A stretch of 64,000 bases of DNA from Mycteria americana (GCF_035582795.1 NC_134367.1:2606501-2670500), one strand, 5' to 3'. Shown: positions 12,246 to 23,548, counted from the stretch's first letter. Notes: generated by a model not told the origin, from the letters alone. Numbers and translations: made by a program.

Positions 12246-12720
12246 ATTTCAAACGCCAAAGACATGCTTTTCCTCTGTAAGAGACCTCCCATGGGCAAAC
12301 CATTCACTTTCTCATAGTTCTCCTGCCTAAAAAAGTGTACGATACCAAGCTCATTTATTAGCACGCTATGAAGCTTTAGTGTCAGAAAAGTGAGACTGTT
12401 GAATAAAAGGCACTCTAAGAAAGCAAAGCACTATTATTTATGGAGCCCCATGAAATAAGAAAATATTCATACTGATGATTTCTGCATTTTAAGAGGATTA
12501 TTTAAAAAGCTAGGCTACCTCTGAAGACTGAAAGCCTCAGCGTTGCTATTAGCATTTTGTTTCAAAACGTTCTGCTCTACAAGGACATCATGGCTGGTAA
12601 GGGTACACATAGAAACCTTTGCCATGAGTCAGCATGGAAGTATTGTTCCTGCAGTGCAAGCTCCTAACCTGTCAGGTAGCTTTTTGCATGGCAAGAAAAT
12701 TCTAACCATCAGTATAGTAC

Positions 12721-12781
12721 CTTGTCCAGAAACGTGCTTCCATCTTTCAAAACCCAACCAGGAAGTTTGGACAGCCTGGGG
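12721..12781 (-). CDS. INTS9: INTS9 coding exon 3
   Basis: This 61-nt exon is too short to stand out as an open frame. On the minus strand a T-rich tract ends in TTTCTGCAG. The exon then reads C-CCC-AGG-CTG, completing Ser46 and giving PRLSKLPGWVLKDGSTFLDK up to residue 66. The mammalian protein, as I recall it, reads [20 protein letters not shown], so the call is secure. The donor is AAG|GTACTA, weak because position +5 is T instead of G. Skipping this exon would shift the reading frame. It sits between two oppositely oriented CR1 copies, 475 bp from one and about 1.04 kb from the other. Confidence 0.93.
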
Positions 12782-13825
12782 CTGCAGAAAGAGAAAAAAA
12801 AATATTGCAATATGAATTATATCATTATCAGTGGCTAAGCATAGACCTTCTATTTGGTGTCATACAGGAAGAGAACACCATTTCTGTCTCAGGGAACTAA
12901 CAATCTCAATAAAACAGACAGACAGTTGCACTGTGTTTAAGTGTTCACTGAAATGACTTTTACAAATCATGATTATGACATTTACAAGTAAAAAGAATAA
13001 GAGGACGACGCATGCAGGGAGTTTGATTTTAGTCATTTACGGTGAGAATTTCAAAAAGGCTCAGTGCTGCTTACATTGCCCTGTGGTGAAACTGGCTGTA
13101 TAAACAGAAGAAGGGTTAGGGCAGCAACAAACTCTATGCCTGAAACAAAATAAAAGCACCGTAAAACTGCTCTGGGACAGAAGACAACAGACAAATATTC
13201 CCATTAGCAATGGCAGGTAAAGACCGATGCTCTGGACTAAGTCATTTATAGACACAGAGGTTGTGATTTTATATCCGCGTAAACCATGGTTTCGTGCTTA
13301 GGTCTCACCCTGAAAACCCACACCAACAGCTGTACAGTGCATTTACCTGTGTTGGAAGGACAAAGGAGCAAGGAGGTTTTGCCGTGAACTGCATGTTTTA
13401 AGCTGGCAGGTCTGGTACCAGTCAGCGACGGCAGGGCCCCTTTTTTTAACTGTTTCAAATGCTAATAAAGAAACTTCAAGGTGGACGTTGTAATCCTGAG
13501 TTTACAGTAGTAATTGCTGCAGCATTTCTTGCTACCTTAACTGAGAGACTTATTCATACTTCACAGTGACATCTGATTTTTGTGTGAGCCTACAACTTAG
13601 CTCTAAAACCACTGTCTGCCCAGATTCAAGCATATCTACAGAAATCCAAAAAAGAAAAAGTTGAGGAAACAAGAGAATTGAACCTGCCTGGAACCAAGCC
13701 CTGCAACAACCTCAGATTGAGGCAGAACTTGAGAACCCAGTTGCAATGAAATCTGCAAGTGTTGTGCACTAAGCTCTATAGACAGCCATGCTTATATGCT
13801 ATAAGGGCTTTCAAATTTAAGATCT

Positions 13826-15215
13826 TAGAATCATAGAATTGTTCAGGTTGGAAAAGACCTTTAAGATCAGCAAGTCCAACCATAAACCTAACACTGCCAA
13901 GTCCACCACTAAACCATGTCCCTAAGCACCACGTCTACATGGCTTTTAAACACCTCTAGGGATGGGGACTCCACCACTTCCCTGGGCAGCCTCTTCCAAT
14001 GCTTGATAACCCTTTCAGTGAAGACATTTTTCCTAATATTCAATCTAAACCTCCCCTGGCACAACTTGAGGCTGTTTCCTCTTGTCCTGTAACTTGTTAC
14101 TTGGGAGAAGAGACCGACCCCACCTCTCTACAACCTCCTTTCAGGCCATTGTAGAGAGCGATGAGGTCTCCCCTCAGCCTCCTTTTCTCCAGACTGAACA
14201 ACCCCAGTCCCCTCAGCCGCTCCCCATCAGCCTTGTGCTCCAGACCCTTCTCCAGCTTCGTTGCCCTTCTCTGGACACACTCCAGCACCTCAATGTTTTT
14301 CTCACAGTGAGGGGCCCAAAACTGAACACAGGATTCACCAGTGCCAAGTACAGGGGGACGATCACTACCCTAGTCCTGCTGGCCACACTATTTCTGACAC
14401 AAGCCAGGATGCTATTGGCCTTCTTGGCCACCTGGGCACACTGCTGGCTCATATTCAGGCGGCTGTCAACCAACACGCCCAGGTCCTTTTCCACCAGGCA
14501 GCTTTCCAGCCACTCTTTCCCAAGCCTGCAGCGTTGCATGGGGTTGTTGTGGCCCAAGTGCAGGACCTTGCACTTAGCCTTGTTGAACCTCATACAACTG
14601 GCCTCGCCCCATCAATCCAGCCTGTCCAGGTCCCTCTGTAGAGCCTTCCCACCCTCATGAGATCAACACTCCCGCACAACTTGGTGTCATCTGCAAGCTG
14701 ACTGAGGGTGCACTCGATCCTTTCGTCCAGATCATTGATAAAGATATTGAACAGGACTGGCACCAGTACTGAGCCCTGGGGAACACCACTTGTGACCGGC
14801 CGCCAACTGGATTTAACTCCATTCACCACAACTCTTTGGGCCTGGCCATCCATCCAGTTTTTTACCCAGCAAAGTGTACGCCCGTCCAAGCCATGAGCAG
14901 CCAGTTTCTCCAGGAGAATGCTGTGGGAAACCATGTCAAAGGCTTTACTAAAGTCTAGGTAGACAATATCCACAGCCTTTCCCTTATCCACTAAGCGGGT
15001 CATCTTGTCATAGAAGGACATCAGGTTGGTCAAGCAGGACCTGCCTTTCATAAACCCATGCTGACTGGGCCTGATCACCTGGTTGTCCTGTACAGGCCAC
15101 GTGATGGCACTCAAGATGATCTGCTCCATAACCTTCCCTAGCACCGAGGTCAGACTGACAGGCCTGTAGTTCCCTGGATCCTCCTTCTTCCAGCCTTTCT
15201 TGTAGATGGGCCGGA
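13826..15215 (-). mobile_element. CR1 LINE, 5'-truncated, defective (copy B)
   Basis: This is a minus-strand CR1. Its 3' end at 13,826 reads, on the plus strand, AGAATCATAGAATTGTTCAGG, the usual reverse complement of a bird CR1 tail. The coding blocks, read leftwards, are [67 protein letters not shown] and LADDTKLCG (LADD at 14,686-14,697), then [12 protein letters not shown] and [17 protein letters not shown]. They fall in three frames (14,590-15,144, 14,213-14,593 and 14,097-14,288), so it is a pseudogene. The catalytic motif has Leu where Tyr or Phe is usual. Its wording differs from copy A, so it belongs to another subfamily. The truncation point near 15,215 is followed by a short hairpin. 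Confidence 0.94.
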
Positions 15216-15223
15216 TTTCAAGA

Positions 15224-15248
15224 TTTCAAGATCTTGTAGATCTTGAAA
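15224..15248. repeat. Hairpin at the CR1 copy B 5' junction
   Basis: TTTCAAGATC (15,224-15,233) and GATCTTGAAA (15,239-15,248) are exact reverse complements with a 5-nt loop. The unit GATTTCAA is also repeated just before it (from about 15,214). It lies directly at the point where CR1 similarity ends. Confidence 0.8.
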
Positions 15249-15683
15249 ATAGGAAGTGATTCAAGGGCTCAGAGGAATATTGTGTTCAGACTAACATCAA
15301 TATAAAAGAATAAATCCTAACTGGCACTCCAGAAAGTCACAAGGAAGGAAAAAGGGGAAATCTAAGACTCAAAGAGTGAAGACAGAAGGTAAGAGGTGAG
15401 AGCAGAAGGATATGTCATCGAGAAGCTACGCCAGAGAAGTGCAACTCCCTTTTGAGGATAACGAGTAAGTCTGAAGAAGTCTGATGATAGAAAAGATGAG
15501 GTGGAAAAATGTACTCCCCACTGACACATTCAAAAGCACAATTTAAGAGCAGTATTTAGGAGATCAAGGGGGGTGAGCAGAAGTGGTGCAGAGAGACTAA
15601 AAGAGCTATGGAAAAAGCAGGGAAAAAAGCAAGAACGAACCACTCTGATATGCAACAACTTTGACAGATAAGGGAGGAGAGGA

Positions 15684-16265
15684 CAGAAACCTTGGTTGGA
15701 AGGGACATCTGGAGGTCTGTAGTCCAATGTCTCAAAGCCAGCACTAGACCAGGTCAGCCATGGCTTTGTCCAGCTGTGTCTGGCAAATCCCTGGAGCACG
15801 AGATCCTAGAGCCTCTCTGGGGATGGGTGAAAGTGCTAAGAAAAACTTCATCACTGGGAGGCTAATGCCCAACCTGAGCCTCTCAAGACACAATCTGCGG
15901 CCACTAGCCCCTTATAGTGCCTGCCACTGTCGAGAAGAGTTTGGCTTTGTTGCCTCTGTCACTTCCTTTCAAGCAGACGTGGGTGGATGTTAGCTCCCCA
16001 TCTAGCCTCCTCTCTGCCAGACTGAACAAGCCCAGCTCCCTCAACCTCTCCATGTGGTCAAGGGCTCCAGACCCTGACCATCTTGGAGCCCCTGAACACC
16101 TTCTAGAGTTTCTCAGCATCCCTCTTCAGTCGGGAATCCAAACCTGGATCCATTTGTGGTTTCACCAACATGAGGCAGAGAGGAATAAACTTTCCTTGAT
16201 CTGCTGGCCCTACTCCCCCTAATTTAGCTTAGCACGCCGTTTGCCTTATTCATGATGAAAGAGCA
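15684..16265 (-). mobile_element. CR1 LINE fragment, 3' part (copy C)
   Basis: On the plus strand the sequence opens with AACCTTGGTTGGAAGGGACA and TCTGGAGGTC. It continues through CTCTGGGGATGGG, a CAGACTGAACAAGCCCAGCTC block and CCAACATGAGGCAG. This is the reverse complement of a CR1 C-terminal region plus 3' UTR. A minus-strand frame at 15,904-16,119 (MERLRELGLFSLAERRLDGEL) corresponds to the conserved CR1 end ([20 protein letters not shown] in copy A). It is separated from copy B by about 470 bp and is more diverged. The right end is approximate. Confidence 0.88.
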
Positions 16266-17129
16266 CTATTGACTTGTACTAAACCTGGCTTCCACTGAAG
16301 AGTATACAGTCTTGTCAAGAGAGGCAAAATTAGCAGATAGGTCTTGTGTGTGGGTGAAAGTGGAATAAGCAACACAGGACAGAAAGGACTCCTTACCTTG
16401 AAGCCAAGAAGTAACACAGTTCCTGCCGACACAGTTTTGACATTGTAATAGAGTGATTGATTAATCCAAAATAGCTAGAACTGTCCCATAAATAATGTGA
16501 GCAAGTGTGTCATGGCTAGACAGGAAAGGTTAAGAGCTTCCCACATGTTCATTTTATCGTTTTGCATTTGACTTTGGTACAGGGGAGAAAATTCCAGTTG
16601 ACAAACCTCCTTTAAAGTACATGAACTGGCATAAAGTGTTTGGCAACTGCAGGTATTTTGCACATGCTCCATGGGCTGGTGAGAACAAGGACTGCCATTT
16701 CCAGGACAATCTAATTACCTTTTGACAGGGTTTTTTTGAAGAGCAAAGAACTCTAAAAAATGTCCAGTCCCTTTAATGACACAAACACTACAGTACCTTC
16801 CGCTCTTATGGATTAAAGCACAGGCTCTCAAAATGTTTGCTCAAGGAGGGTCCCATGCCAGGTATGACACAGGCTCTAGCCGCGTAGCAAAGATCCTCTG
16901 TAATATCACACCTTTATGCTTCACAGCAGTAAAAATTAGGGCACCTTTGCAGAGCACATACTGAGACTTGCAGAGCCCAAGTGGTTCATGGGTCCTACTT
17001 TGGGGACCTCTGGTTTAAAGACAGCAGAGAGAAGCATAGATCCTCTCTGGTTAAGATTTCACATGGGTCCATCTCAGCTGAGCTGCAAGAAGCAGCACTT
17101 CTGGTTCTGAGAGGACATACAGCTGGTAA

Positions 17130-17265
17130 GAACCTAAGATCTGACAGACCTATGTTCAAATTCTTGCACTGTTACGTGCTTCACGCAAGACCTCAGGCAG
17201 CCAGTCCCTCTTGTAGTCTCTCACCTGGAAACTGATGATAATGTCAGCTCTCTATCACCTGGCCA
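17130..17265 (+). repeat. MIR-like SINE remnant
   Basis: The order ATGTTCAAATTCTTGCACTG, CACGCAAGACCTCAGGCAG, then CACCTGGAAACTGATGATAA resembles the body of a plus-strand MIR (TTCGAATCC, GACCTTGGGCAAG, CTCATCTGTAAAATGGGGAT). It is highly diverged, so the call is tentative. Confidence 0.4.
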
Positions 17266-18991
17266 TGTTACATTGATAGTACACATCTGAATTTCAGAGG
17301 TATTTGGACATCATGGTAATGGAGACCTGATATATAATGGTACAGCTATGAATACCATAGAGAGATAAGGACTGTTTAGTGGCAGCCACATTCCTCCTCA
17401 AGTTTCTAACTCATTTCCACAACTCCCTGCAGGACATCTGTTTTGTAGAGTACTGAAGAGATCAATTATTTGCCCAAGTCCATGTGCTTAGGACAATCCT
17501 TGCTGTAAGGGGTGTTCAATCACCTTACCGACAAGATTGATTGGATTTAAATCCAACTGTTTGCTCCGATTCCACTGGGCCATCAGGGGTCAAATCTGAC
17601 ATCCTTTCTTATTGAGTTTGAGTCATTTTAGTGCAGACATTCTGGAGGTACTTGGGGAATTCCAGGTTGTGACCTGCAATTTGGCTGTTCATTCCCAGGG
17701 TCTGCTATCAGCAGACAAAGCTGGTATATCCCCGGGGAGCGCTGATGCCTGCAGTTCTAAAGAACCTCTTAAGCCTTTGTTCAATCACCTAATTTTGCTA
17801 CTTGTTCCTCTCTCAATTTCCTTTTTCTTTGGGGGGTGGGAGAAAGCAAATGCAAGGCAATTCTGTCTGTACCTGGATTTTCCAAATTTTCTGGATTCTT
17901 TCGAAATCTACTACTGGCCCGAAATGTTGCAGTTAGCAATTGCATTATGGAATGGGACAAAAATGGACTATCACACTGATACATCTTAAGCCATCTGTTG
18001 CCTGCTCTACAGCAGATCTCGAACTCCACATTCTTGCAGAACAATGCATACATTGTCTATGCTTTTCCTCTCCAAAAAATAACAAATCATAGGAAGTGCT
18101 GGACAAACTGCTTTAACCTCATTAGGTCACTTAGGAAACTCCCTTTCCCAATCATATTCTCCCCCGTCTCAATCAAGCCTCCCCTGAACCCAGAAAGTTC
18201 CTCACTTGTTTCCTTGTGGATCAAAGTTACTAAATGGCTTTTGTGAAACTCCTACTGCTTCCCATCACCAAGAGTTACTCATTCCCACCTTTCCAACTCC
18301 TTATTTTTGTAATTTATTCCATTTATGCAAGACATAAGTCACCCTAACTGCATATCCAAATTAATCTAAAAACCTGGGAAAATACGACTTTGTAGTTAGG
18401 GCACAGAAGGGGGAGTCTTGATCTCGGGATTCTCTTCTAAACTCTACTTTTGTTTCCTTGCCGTTCCATTCCTGTGCCCAGCTGCACTGCGCTTTTATTT
18501 ATTTAATTTTTAAAAGGGAACAATTTTGCCATCAAGTCAACTAACGAGGACTGTTAAGTGCTATTTTTCTTTGCATTAGTCTGTGCTCTGAAGAAAAGCC
18601 TGAGAAGATGGTGGTTAAACAGTACTTGCTGGGCTCCACGCACTCCATCTCAGTTACCCATTTATCTCATCTTGCATGAAGAAGCCAGAAAGATGACAGA
18701 TATGTGACCTCACTTGTGCTGAGCAGTTGCAGCAATACTTTACTGAAGCTTAGAATAAATTATCTAGAAAAAGCAATCAATAAATCCATAAAATGTCTTC
18801 CGTCTACTGAGCCAAAGGACGTTATTTTGATAAAGAGAATTTTTAAGTGAACAGAGTCTATTTATGATATCAGATGATGCTGTTCATTTGTACTCACCCC
18901 CTCCCTCCTTCCAGTACACCATTTCACGCAGAGCACTCCAATTGCAACCCAAGAAGACACAGACTAAGTGCTCACAGGCTGCAGAACATAC

Positions 18992-19119
18992 CTCTGAACC
19001 AGTGGCAATGGGAGGAAATTGAGGGTAGACGTCATATCCAGTCCGCAATCCAACATGATGGTGGTGGATTTGAACTTGAGTACATTGCATGGTAGGGTTG
19101 GATGTCCTGACAGGCAGTA
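18992..19119 (-). CDS. INTS9: INTS9 coding exon 2
   Basis: This 128-nt exon has acceptor TTCTTCTTTCAG and donor GAG|GTATGT. It encodes residues 4-45 plus two bases of codon 46, starting [18 protein letters not shown] and ending [10 protein letters not shown]. It covers the first beta-strands of the metallo-beta-lactamase fold. The segment MLDCGLDM is the degenerate equivalent of the family's motif 1 (Asp). A longer open frame runs through here (19,032-19,226), but only the part between the splice sites matches INTS9. The match to the known protein is almost complete. Confidence 0.95.
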
Positions 19120-22100
19120 CTGAAAGAAGAATACGAGGATGAGTTACTCATGACCTTTACCAACAGAGTGAACCTCCCTGAAAATTGCCTTTTTTCCCTT
19201 ATTTTTAAACACGTAGTTTCATACACACCAGAACGAAACCTGATTTCCTATGAATCTGTGTCTCAGAGCTGTGTGTGTTCATTGAGATTTCCCCAGGTCA
19301 GGGCATTAAGGGGCAGATTTTCTTCAGACAAGTTTTTCTGATCACAAGGGTTGAGAGGATGGCACAGCTCCTCCCTCCAATTTAGTACACATGTAGAATC
19401 TCTTTTTTCTAACGACCACTTATTTTCACAAAAATCCCTGAAAATCAGTGTCTTCAAAACTCAGTCCTACTTGCAAAACTTGGCTGAAATTGGCTAGCAA
19501 ATTTGAAAATTACTTGGGGTGGAAAGGGAGGGAGAGAATCCCTGCAGGAACACGGGTTTTATTTCCTTAAGAAATCTTCCTAAACAAACAAACGAGGTGC
19601 AGCCCACGCCTTGGGGGGCTGCTTGGCACAGATCAGCGGAGGAAGCCGTACGAGTGCACGGCAGCAGCTCTGGGGCATGCTCTCACCTGCTTTTTGTCTT
19701 GCTAAACGCAAACAGGAAACACGAGGGAATGGACAACCATACCTGAATGGAAGGGTTTGTGTACTGAGAAATCCCAAATGCTTTGCAAGCTTAATGAGCC
19801 AGTAAGCAGGTTACCTACGGGGGCACTTCAGCATCATTGAGATGCAGTCACTTCTTGTATGGAGAATGGCAAACATTTAACAAGGCACAGAAGCAACTGA
19901 AGCTTTGAATAAGAAGAGAAGTGAATAAAAATGCCAGCTTTAAAATGCAGGATTAGAAACAAAAATGTCTGACTAGACCGTGGCCACCTCTGCGTGAGGG
20001 TTTCTCTTCTTTGAGGAGGGAATCGATGGTTCTTTAGGGATTGCAAGAATAGGAGATTTTGCATCTCCAATACAAGTTTTTGCATCTCGGAAGTCTGGGC
20101 ATCTGGCAGCACAGCAATGCTAAGGTGGTCAAACTTTAGCTTTTAAATTCAAGTTTTGGGCAATTAAGATGAAAAATATCAATTAGTTGGCCATGCACTG
20201 CACTAAAAACAGACTCAGTAATTTTCTAAGTCATTTATACCTTATGTTTCCTTTCTATACTTCACTCTACGAAGTGGAAAAAAGGTAGATTAATCATTTC
20301 ATTTTCTACCTCTGCTCACAATATGTTAACACAGGACTGCAACTGTCTGGATTAACAACTCCCAAGGAGTCTATTTACATACACTCATCAAAAACCTGTT
20401 TTAAATTATATTTAAATATTAAAAAGCTACTAAGCCCCAAATATTAAATTAAAAATATCACAAAGACTTTTGTTTTAAATTCACAAAGCCTTAATTATTG
20501 AGGAGCAACATTACATTTTGCCTGCTGTTAGCAAAGTTTAAAGAAACAGTGAAAAGCCAAGCTGGTGAAGAAGTGAGTATACAAGTAAGGAATTCAGTTG
20601 TTTTATTTGCAAATGTAAAATACACATGTGAAATTAAGTTCTCACCAGACCAGAACTTTGACAACTGAAGCTATAAATCCAAGTAAATAGAAAGAAATGA
20701 AGGAAAAAATAAGATCTAAACTATTTTTGTAGCTTTTAAACTATCAGTAATTTAAAAAGGCAATGAAATATCACCACTTTTATCAGCAAAACACTTTCTT
20801 GCTTTTTTTAAAATCATGAATAGGATCATGACCCTGACATCGACGAGCTAACTGGAAAATCTTCCTTTTTTCTTCTTTAAAAGCATCTAAAATAATCTAT
20901 ATCTGTGGCTGTCACGCTGTGGTAAATGGATTCCTGGGAGTCAATGGACTCTTTCTATCAGACCCAAGTAAAGTGACTAAAAAAAAAAAAAAAAGGCAAT
21001 TCATATATGCTATACAGCTATTTCCACAGGTGACATTTCTGGGCCTGCTAGAATTTTAGATTAGGAATAAAAAAATCTGAGTGTCTGCACTATATACGTC
21101 TATACATACTATAAATGTGATAATTTCCCCCCAGTTTATACTTGTTACTGCTTAAAACAGATCCAGAAACCCCAGTCACTAACATTCCTGAGCAGATGGA
21201 AATGCAAGTCCTTTTTGCTTTAAGATTTGTTTGCTTCAATCTTTATTCCCTGATGGCTAAAGGCTGGTACAGCTAACACACTAGGTACCTCATCTCCTAA
21301 TTAAAAAATAGTAATGTAAACCAGCCACAAAACATATACAGAAGACACAAATATGCCCACCTCAGCTCACAACCTTCTTGGCAGGCTTTGTAAATTGGAT
21401 GAAGGTCTGACAGAGCAGGGCACAAAGAGATGAAGGTGAGGGGCTAATTCCAGATGCTAAGGCCCTCATAGAGACAGGTTCTCAGCAGACATCTGGTTCA
21501 CGCTGAGCGCTCGCCAGCTCGGAGTGTCTCTGGTGATCTCATGGATGGCAATGTGACAGAGAAAAGAGATGATGCCTCACGCTAGCAGCTCCAAAACATT
21601 CAAAATTTTGCAGGTTAAAGGCAGTGCTTTGAATTCCAACTGAAGCCAAGAAATACTGCAGTGCATTCTTCCAGTATTAATATCATATGCTAGCTTAAAA
21701 TCTAGGGGGAAATTAGCAACTGGATGTGCCTGGACCAAAGCACATTCGAATTTGTGGGAGTCTGACATTTTCACTGGATTCTGAATCAGGTCTGGAGTCT
21801 GTCACCTCTACCTTGTTCTTCCAAATTCAAGCCAAATATGGATGAAACAGCATCCAACTCCTCCTGCCACAACCCCGAGATTCAGCTGTATCTCCAGACA
21901 AATATAAGATGAAGAATCTTGTCTTACGATCCCCAGTCCCCACAGTTATACACATGTCCAAAAATGCTACAATACAGATTTCAGACAGCTTGTATTCCCC
22001 TCTGCCCCTGCAACCCCTTCCCTCTCTCTACCCCTATGCAAGACTCCAGACATAAAGAACTCTGCATTTCCACTATGGTCTTCATTTAAAGATTTCTCAG

Positions 22101-23307
22101 TTTGCTTTTTCCCCCCTGCATTATATTAGCCTCTACAACCACATCCAGAAGTGCTTAGCTTCACACAGTTTGGCCCACCGGTACTATTCATCCACGCAGA
22201 GAGACTTAATCGCATACGTGATATTATTCAGGATCAAGCTCTTCGGCCACCTGCCTACCGAATTAATTTTACAGTTACACCACAGACAGCGATTTATTGG
22301 AAGTCTCAGAACAGGCCCAGAATCCAAGTTCACTGCTATGAAGCTTCCTCAAGACAAACTATTCAGTCTCAAAACTGAGAAACAACCTCACGTTTAACAA
22401 CAGTGTAACTTCAGGTTAAACAAATCAAATGTTATGCTCATGTATTTTGAAGGCTGCTTTGGTTTTCACCTCCAGACAAAGAATTGCAGCACATTATGTG
22501 AAACAGGGAAATTCTTCCTGGAAAATAAAGTGGTGGCTGAATCCAAGGCCTCTGGGAAACTTAAATAGTTGAAAACGGAGGTGTAAAGAGAAGACCAATA
22601 ATATGGGTAATGTATTTTCTGATAACTTTCCCTTTAGAAGATTGTAGTATCAGAACCAAAACATTTGTCAGAAGCACAGCACACCCTTGACAAAGCTATT
22701 CCAGGCTGATTTTCTTATTAGCCATTACCTGTATTAACATCATACTGCCTATGGAAAATGATTTTATTATGAACCAGGGGGATTTATTAATATTTCTAGA
22801 GCAACCCAGTGGAAGTCACACGTGCAGTGGGCCAGCTCCAGCACTGCTCCACAGCGAGACTCGTGTTTAAGGGTAGGAAGACAGAGGAACACCTCCTCCT
22901 CCTCTTCTTCCTCCTCCTCCCGAATCCCACCGACGTTTCATCCCATCCAAAACCCCAAGCCCAGCGGGAGGAGAGCCGCCTGCCCGGGCCTTGTGCCCCT
23001 TCCCACACTCCGGTGCCTAACCCCGACCCGCCCCGGCCTCCGTCCCCTCAGCTGGCAGCTCCCCGCCGACCGTTTAACGGCCGCTCGCGTGCCAGGCTGC
23101 TGAGGGGAGCGGAGCGCTCAGCCCACCCTCCCGCGGCTCCCTCAGGGCCGCCGCCGCCCCCCTCACTGCCTCAGTTTCCCCTCACGCCCGGCGGGGCTGA
23201 ATCTGCCGGCAGACCCACGGGCGCTCCCGGGAGCCGAGCCGCCCACCGCCCCCCCCCGCGCCAGGAACAGGCCGAAGTCCCCCGTCGTCGTCCACCCCCC
23301 CACTCAC
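19120..23307 (-). other. INTS9: INTS9 intron 1
   Basis: About 4.2 kb. The left part includes an AT-rich block (20,340-20,800) and an A16 tract (20,979-20,994). The right end enters the CpG island at about 22,900. I see no exon. The 210-codon open frame at 22,809-23,441 is a product of GC-rich sequence. Confidence 0.75.
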
Positions 23308-23316
23308 CAGCTTCAT
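23308..23316 (-). CDS. INTS9: INTS9 coding exon 1 (codons 1-3)
   Basis: On the minus strand the sequence reads AGC-ATG-AAG-CTG followed at once by the donor GTGAGTG. Only Met-Lys-Leu is encoded, which is how vertebrate INTS9 proteins begin (MKL|YCLSGHP). The exon ends in phase 0, and the next exon starts with the TAC codon for Tyr4. The start context is good, with A at -3 and A at +4. The exon lies inside the CpG island. The 5' UTR upstream (higher coordinates) is GC-rich and its start is not fixed. Nine coding bases would not be called alone; the call rests on perfect phase, the protein N-terminus and the island position. Confidence 0.88.
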
Positions 23317-23394
23317 GCTTCACCCGGCTCTATTTACGGGGACAATCCTGCCCCCGCCTTCCTGCCCGGCCCCCACCACCCCCCGAGCCCCAGG

Positions 23395-23416
23395 GCATCA
23401 TGGGACTTGCAGTCCC
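23395..23416 (-). promoter_or_regulatory. ZNF143/THAP11-type element 1
   Basis: The plus strand reads GCATCATGGGACTTGCAGTC, the reverse complement of a diverged ACTACAANTCCCAGCATGC element (GACTGCAAGTCCCATGATGC). It is the weakest of the three same-strand copies. It lies about 80 bp upstream of the INTS9 start codon and may be within the 5' UTR. Confidence 0.7.
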
Positions 23417-23482
23417 GCCGCGCCCCCCCCGCCCAGGATGAAGTCATGGCCGAGCCCTCCCCTCCCTCCCCTCCTCCCGAGG

Positions 23483-23502
23483 AATGCCGGGAGTTGTAGT
23501 CC
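23483..23502 (-). promoter_or_regulatory. ZNF143/THAP11-type element 2
   Basis: The plus strand reads AATGCCGGGAGTTGTAGTCC. Its reverse complement, GGACTACAACTCCCGGCATT, is a close match to the ACTACAANTCCCAGCATGC element bound by ZNF143 and THAP11-HCFC1 in mammals. Confidence 0.85.
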
Positions 23503-23524
23503 GCCCAGCGCTTCGCCCCACGCT

Positions 23525-23532
23525 CCATTGGC
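23525..23532 (-). promoter_or_regulatory. CCAAT box (NF-Y type)
   Basis: CCATTGGC on the plus strand gives GCCAATGG on the INTS9 strand. It lies between elements 2 and 3 of the ZNF143-type array. Confidence 0.65.
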
Positions 23533-23548
23533 GTGCCGTGCCGCCGAG

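Larger units (their letters stand above)
8117..12720 (-). other. INTS9: INTS9 intron 3
   Basis: About 4.6 kb. Nearly half is the plus-strand CR1 element at 10,085-12,245, which is antisense to INTS9. The remaining flanks (8,117-10,084 and 12,246-12,720) show no exon or repeat I can name. The longest other open frame, 9,074-9,517 on the minus strand (147 codons), has no recognisable family. Confidence 0.75.
12782..18991 (-). other. INTS9: INTS9 intron 2
   Basis: About 6.2 kb. It contains two minus-strand CR1 pieces (13,826-15,215 and 15,684-16,265) in the same direction as INTS9 transcription, and a MIR-like remnant near 17,130-17,265. No further exon is needed between exons 2 and 3, since their phases and the protein join directly. 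Confidence 0.8.
1..23316 (-). other. INTS9: INTS9 gene, 5' part (coding exons 1-6 with introns)
   Basis: Integrator complex subunit 9 works in the nucleus as the non-catalytic partner of the INTS11 endonuclease, which cleaves snRNA and promoter-proximal transcripts. Six minus-strand exons are visible. Each has AG/GT borders, and their translations join without a stop into the N-terminal metallo-beta-lactamase region (residues 1 to about 163). Junction phases are 0 after exon 1, 2 after exon 2, 0 after exons 3 and 4, 2 after exon 5 and 2 after exon 6; all are compatible. Introns are about 4.2, 6.2, 4.6, 3.4 and 1.6 kb, and intron 6 runs off the window. I looked for the next exon (expected to begin LLPSPLKDAVEV) in 1-2,769 and did not see it. 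The beta-CASP and C-terminal INTS11-binding parts therefore lie outside. The 5' limit given is the start codon; the transcription start was not determined. The identification is firm because most residues match INTS9 as I know it. Confidence 0.95.

Noticed and set aside
13246..13458. Minus-strand frame with TGTRPASLKHAVHGK considered as INTS9 exon 3
   Set aside because: The true exon 3 with a near-identical match was found at 12,721-12,781.
14082..14660. 192-codon plus-strand open frame
   Set aside because: It is the antisense of CR1 copy B reverse transcriptase.
16385..16432. Possible minus-strand exon end (AAG followed by GTAAGGAG)
   Set aside because: The donor is good, but there is no matching INTS9 sequence and the phase and protein join exon 2 to exon 3 directly.
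22809..23441. 210-codon plus-strand open frame rich in Pro and Arg
   Set aside because: It lies in the CpG island across INTS9 exon 1, has low-complexity composition and no domain; GC-rich DNA lacks stop codons by chance.
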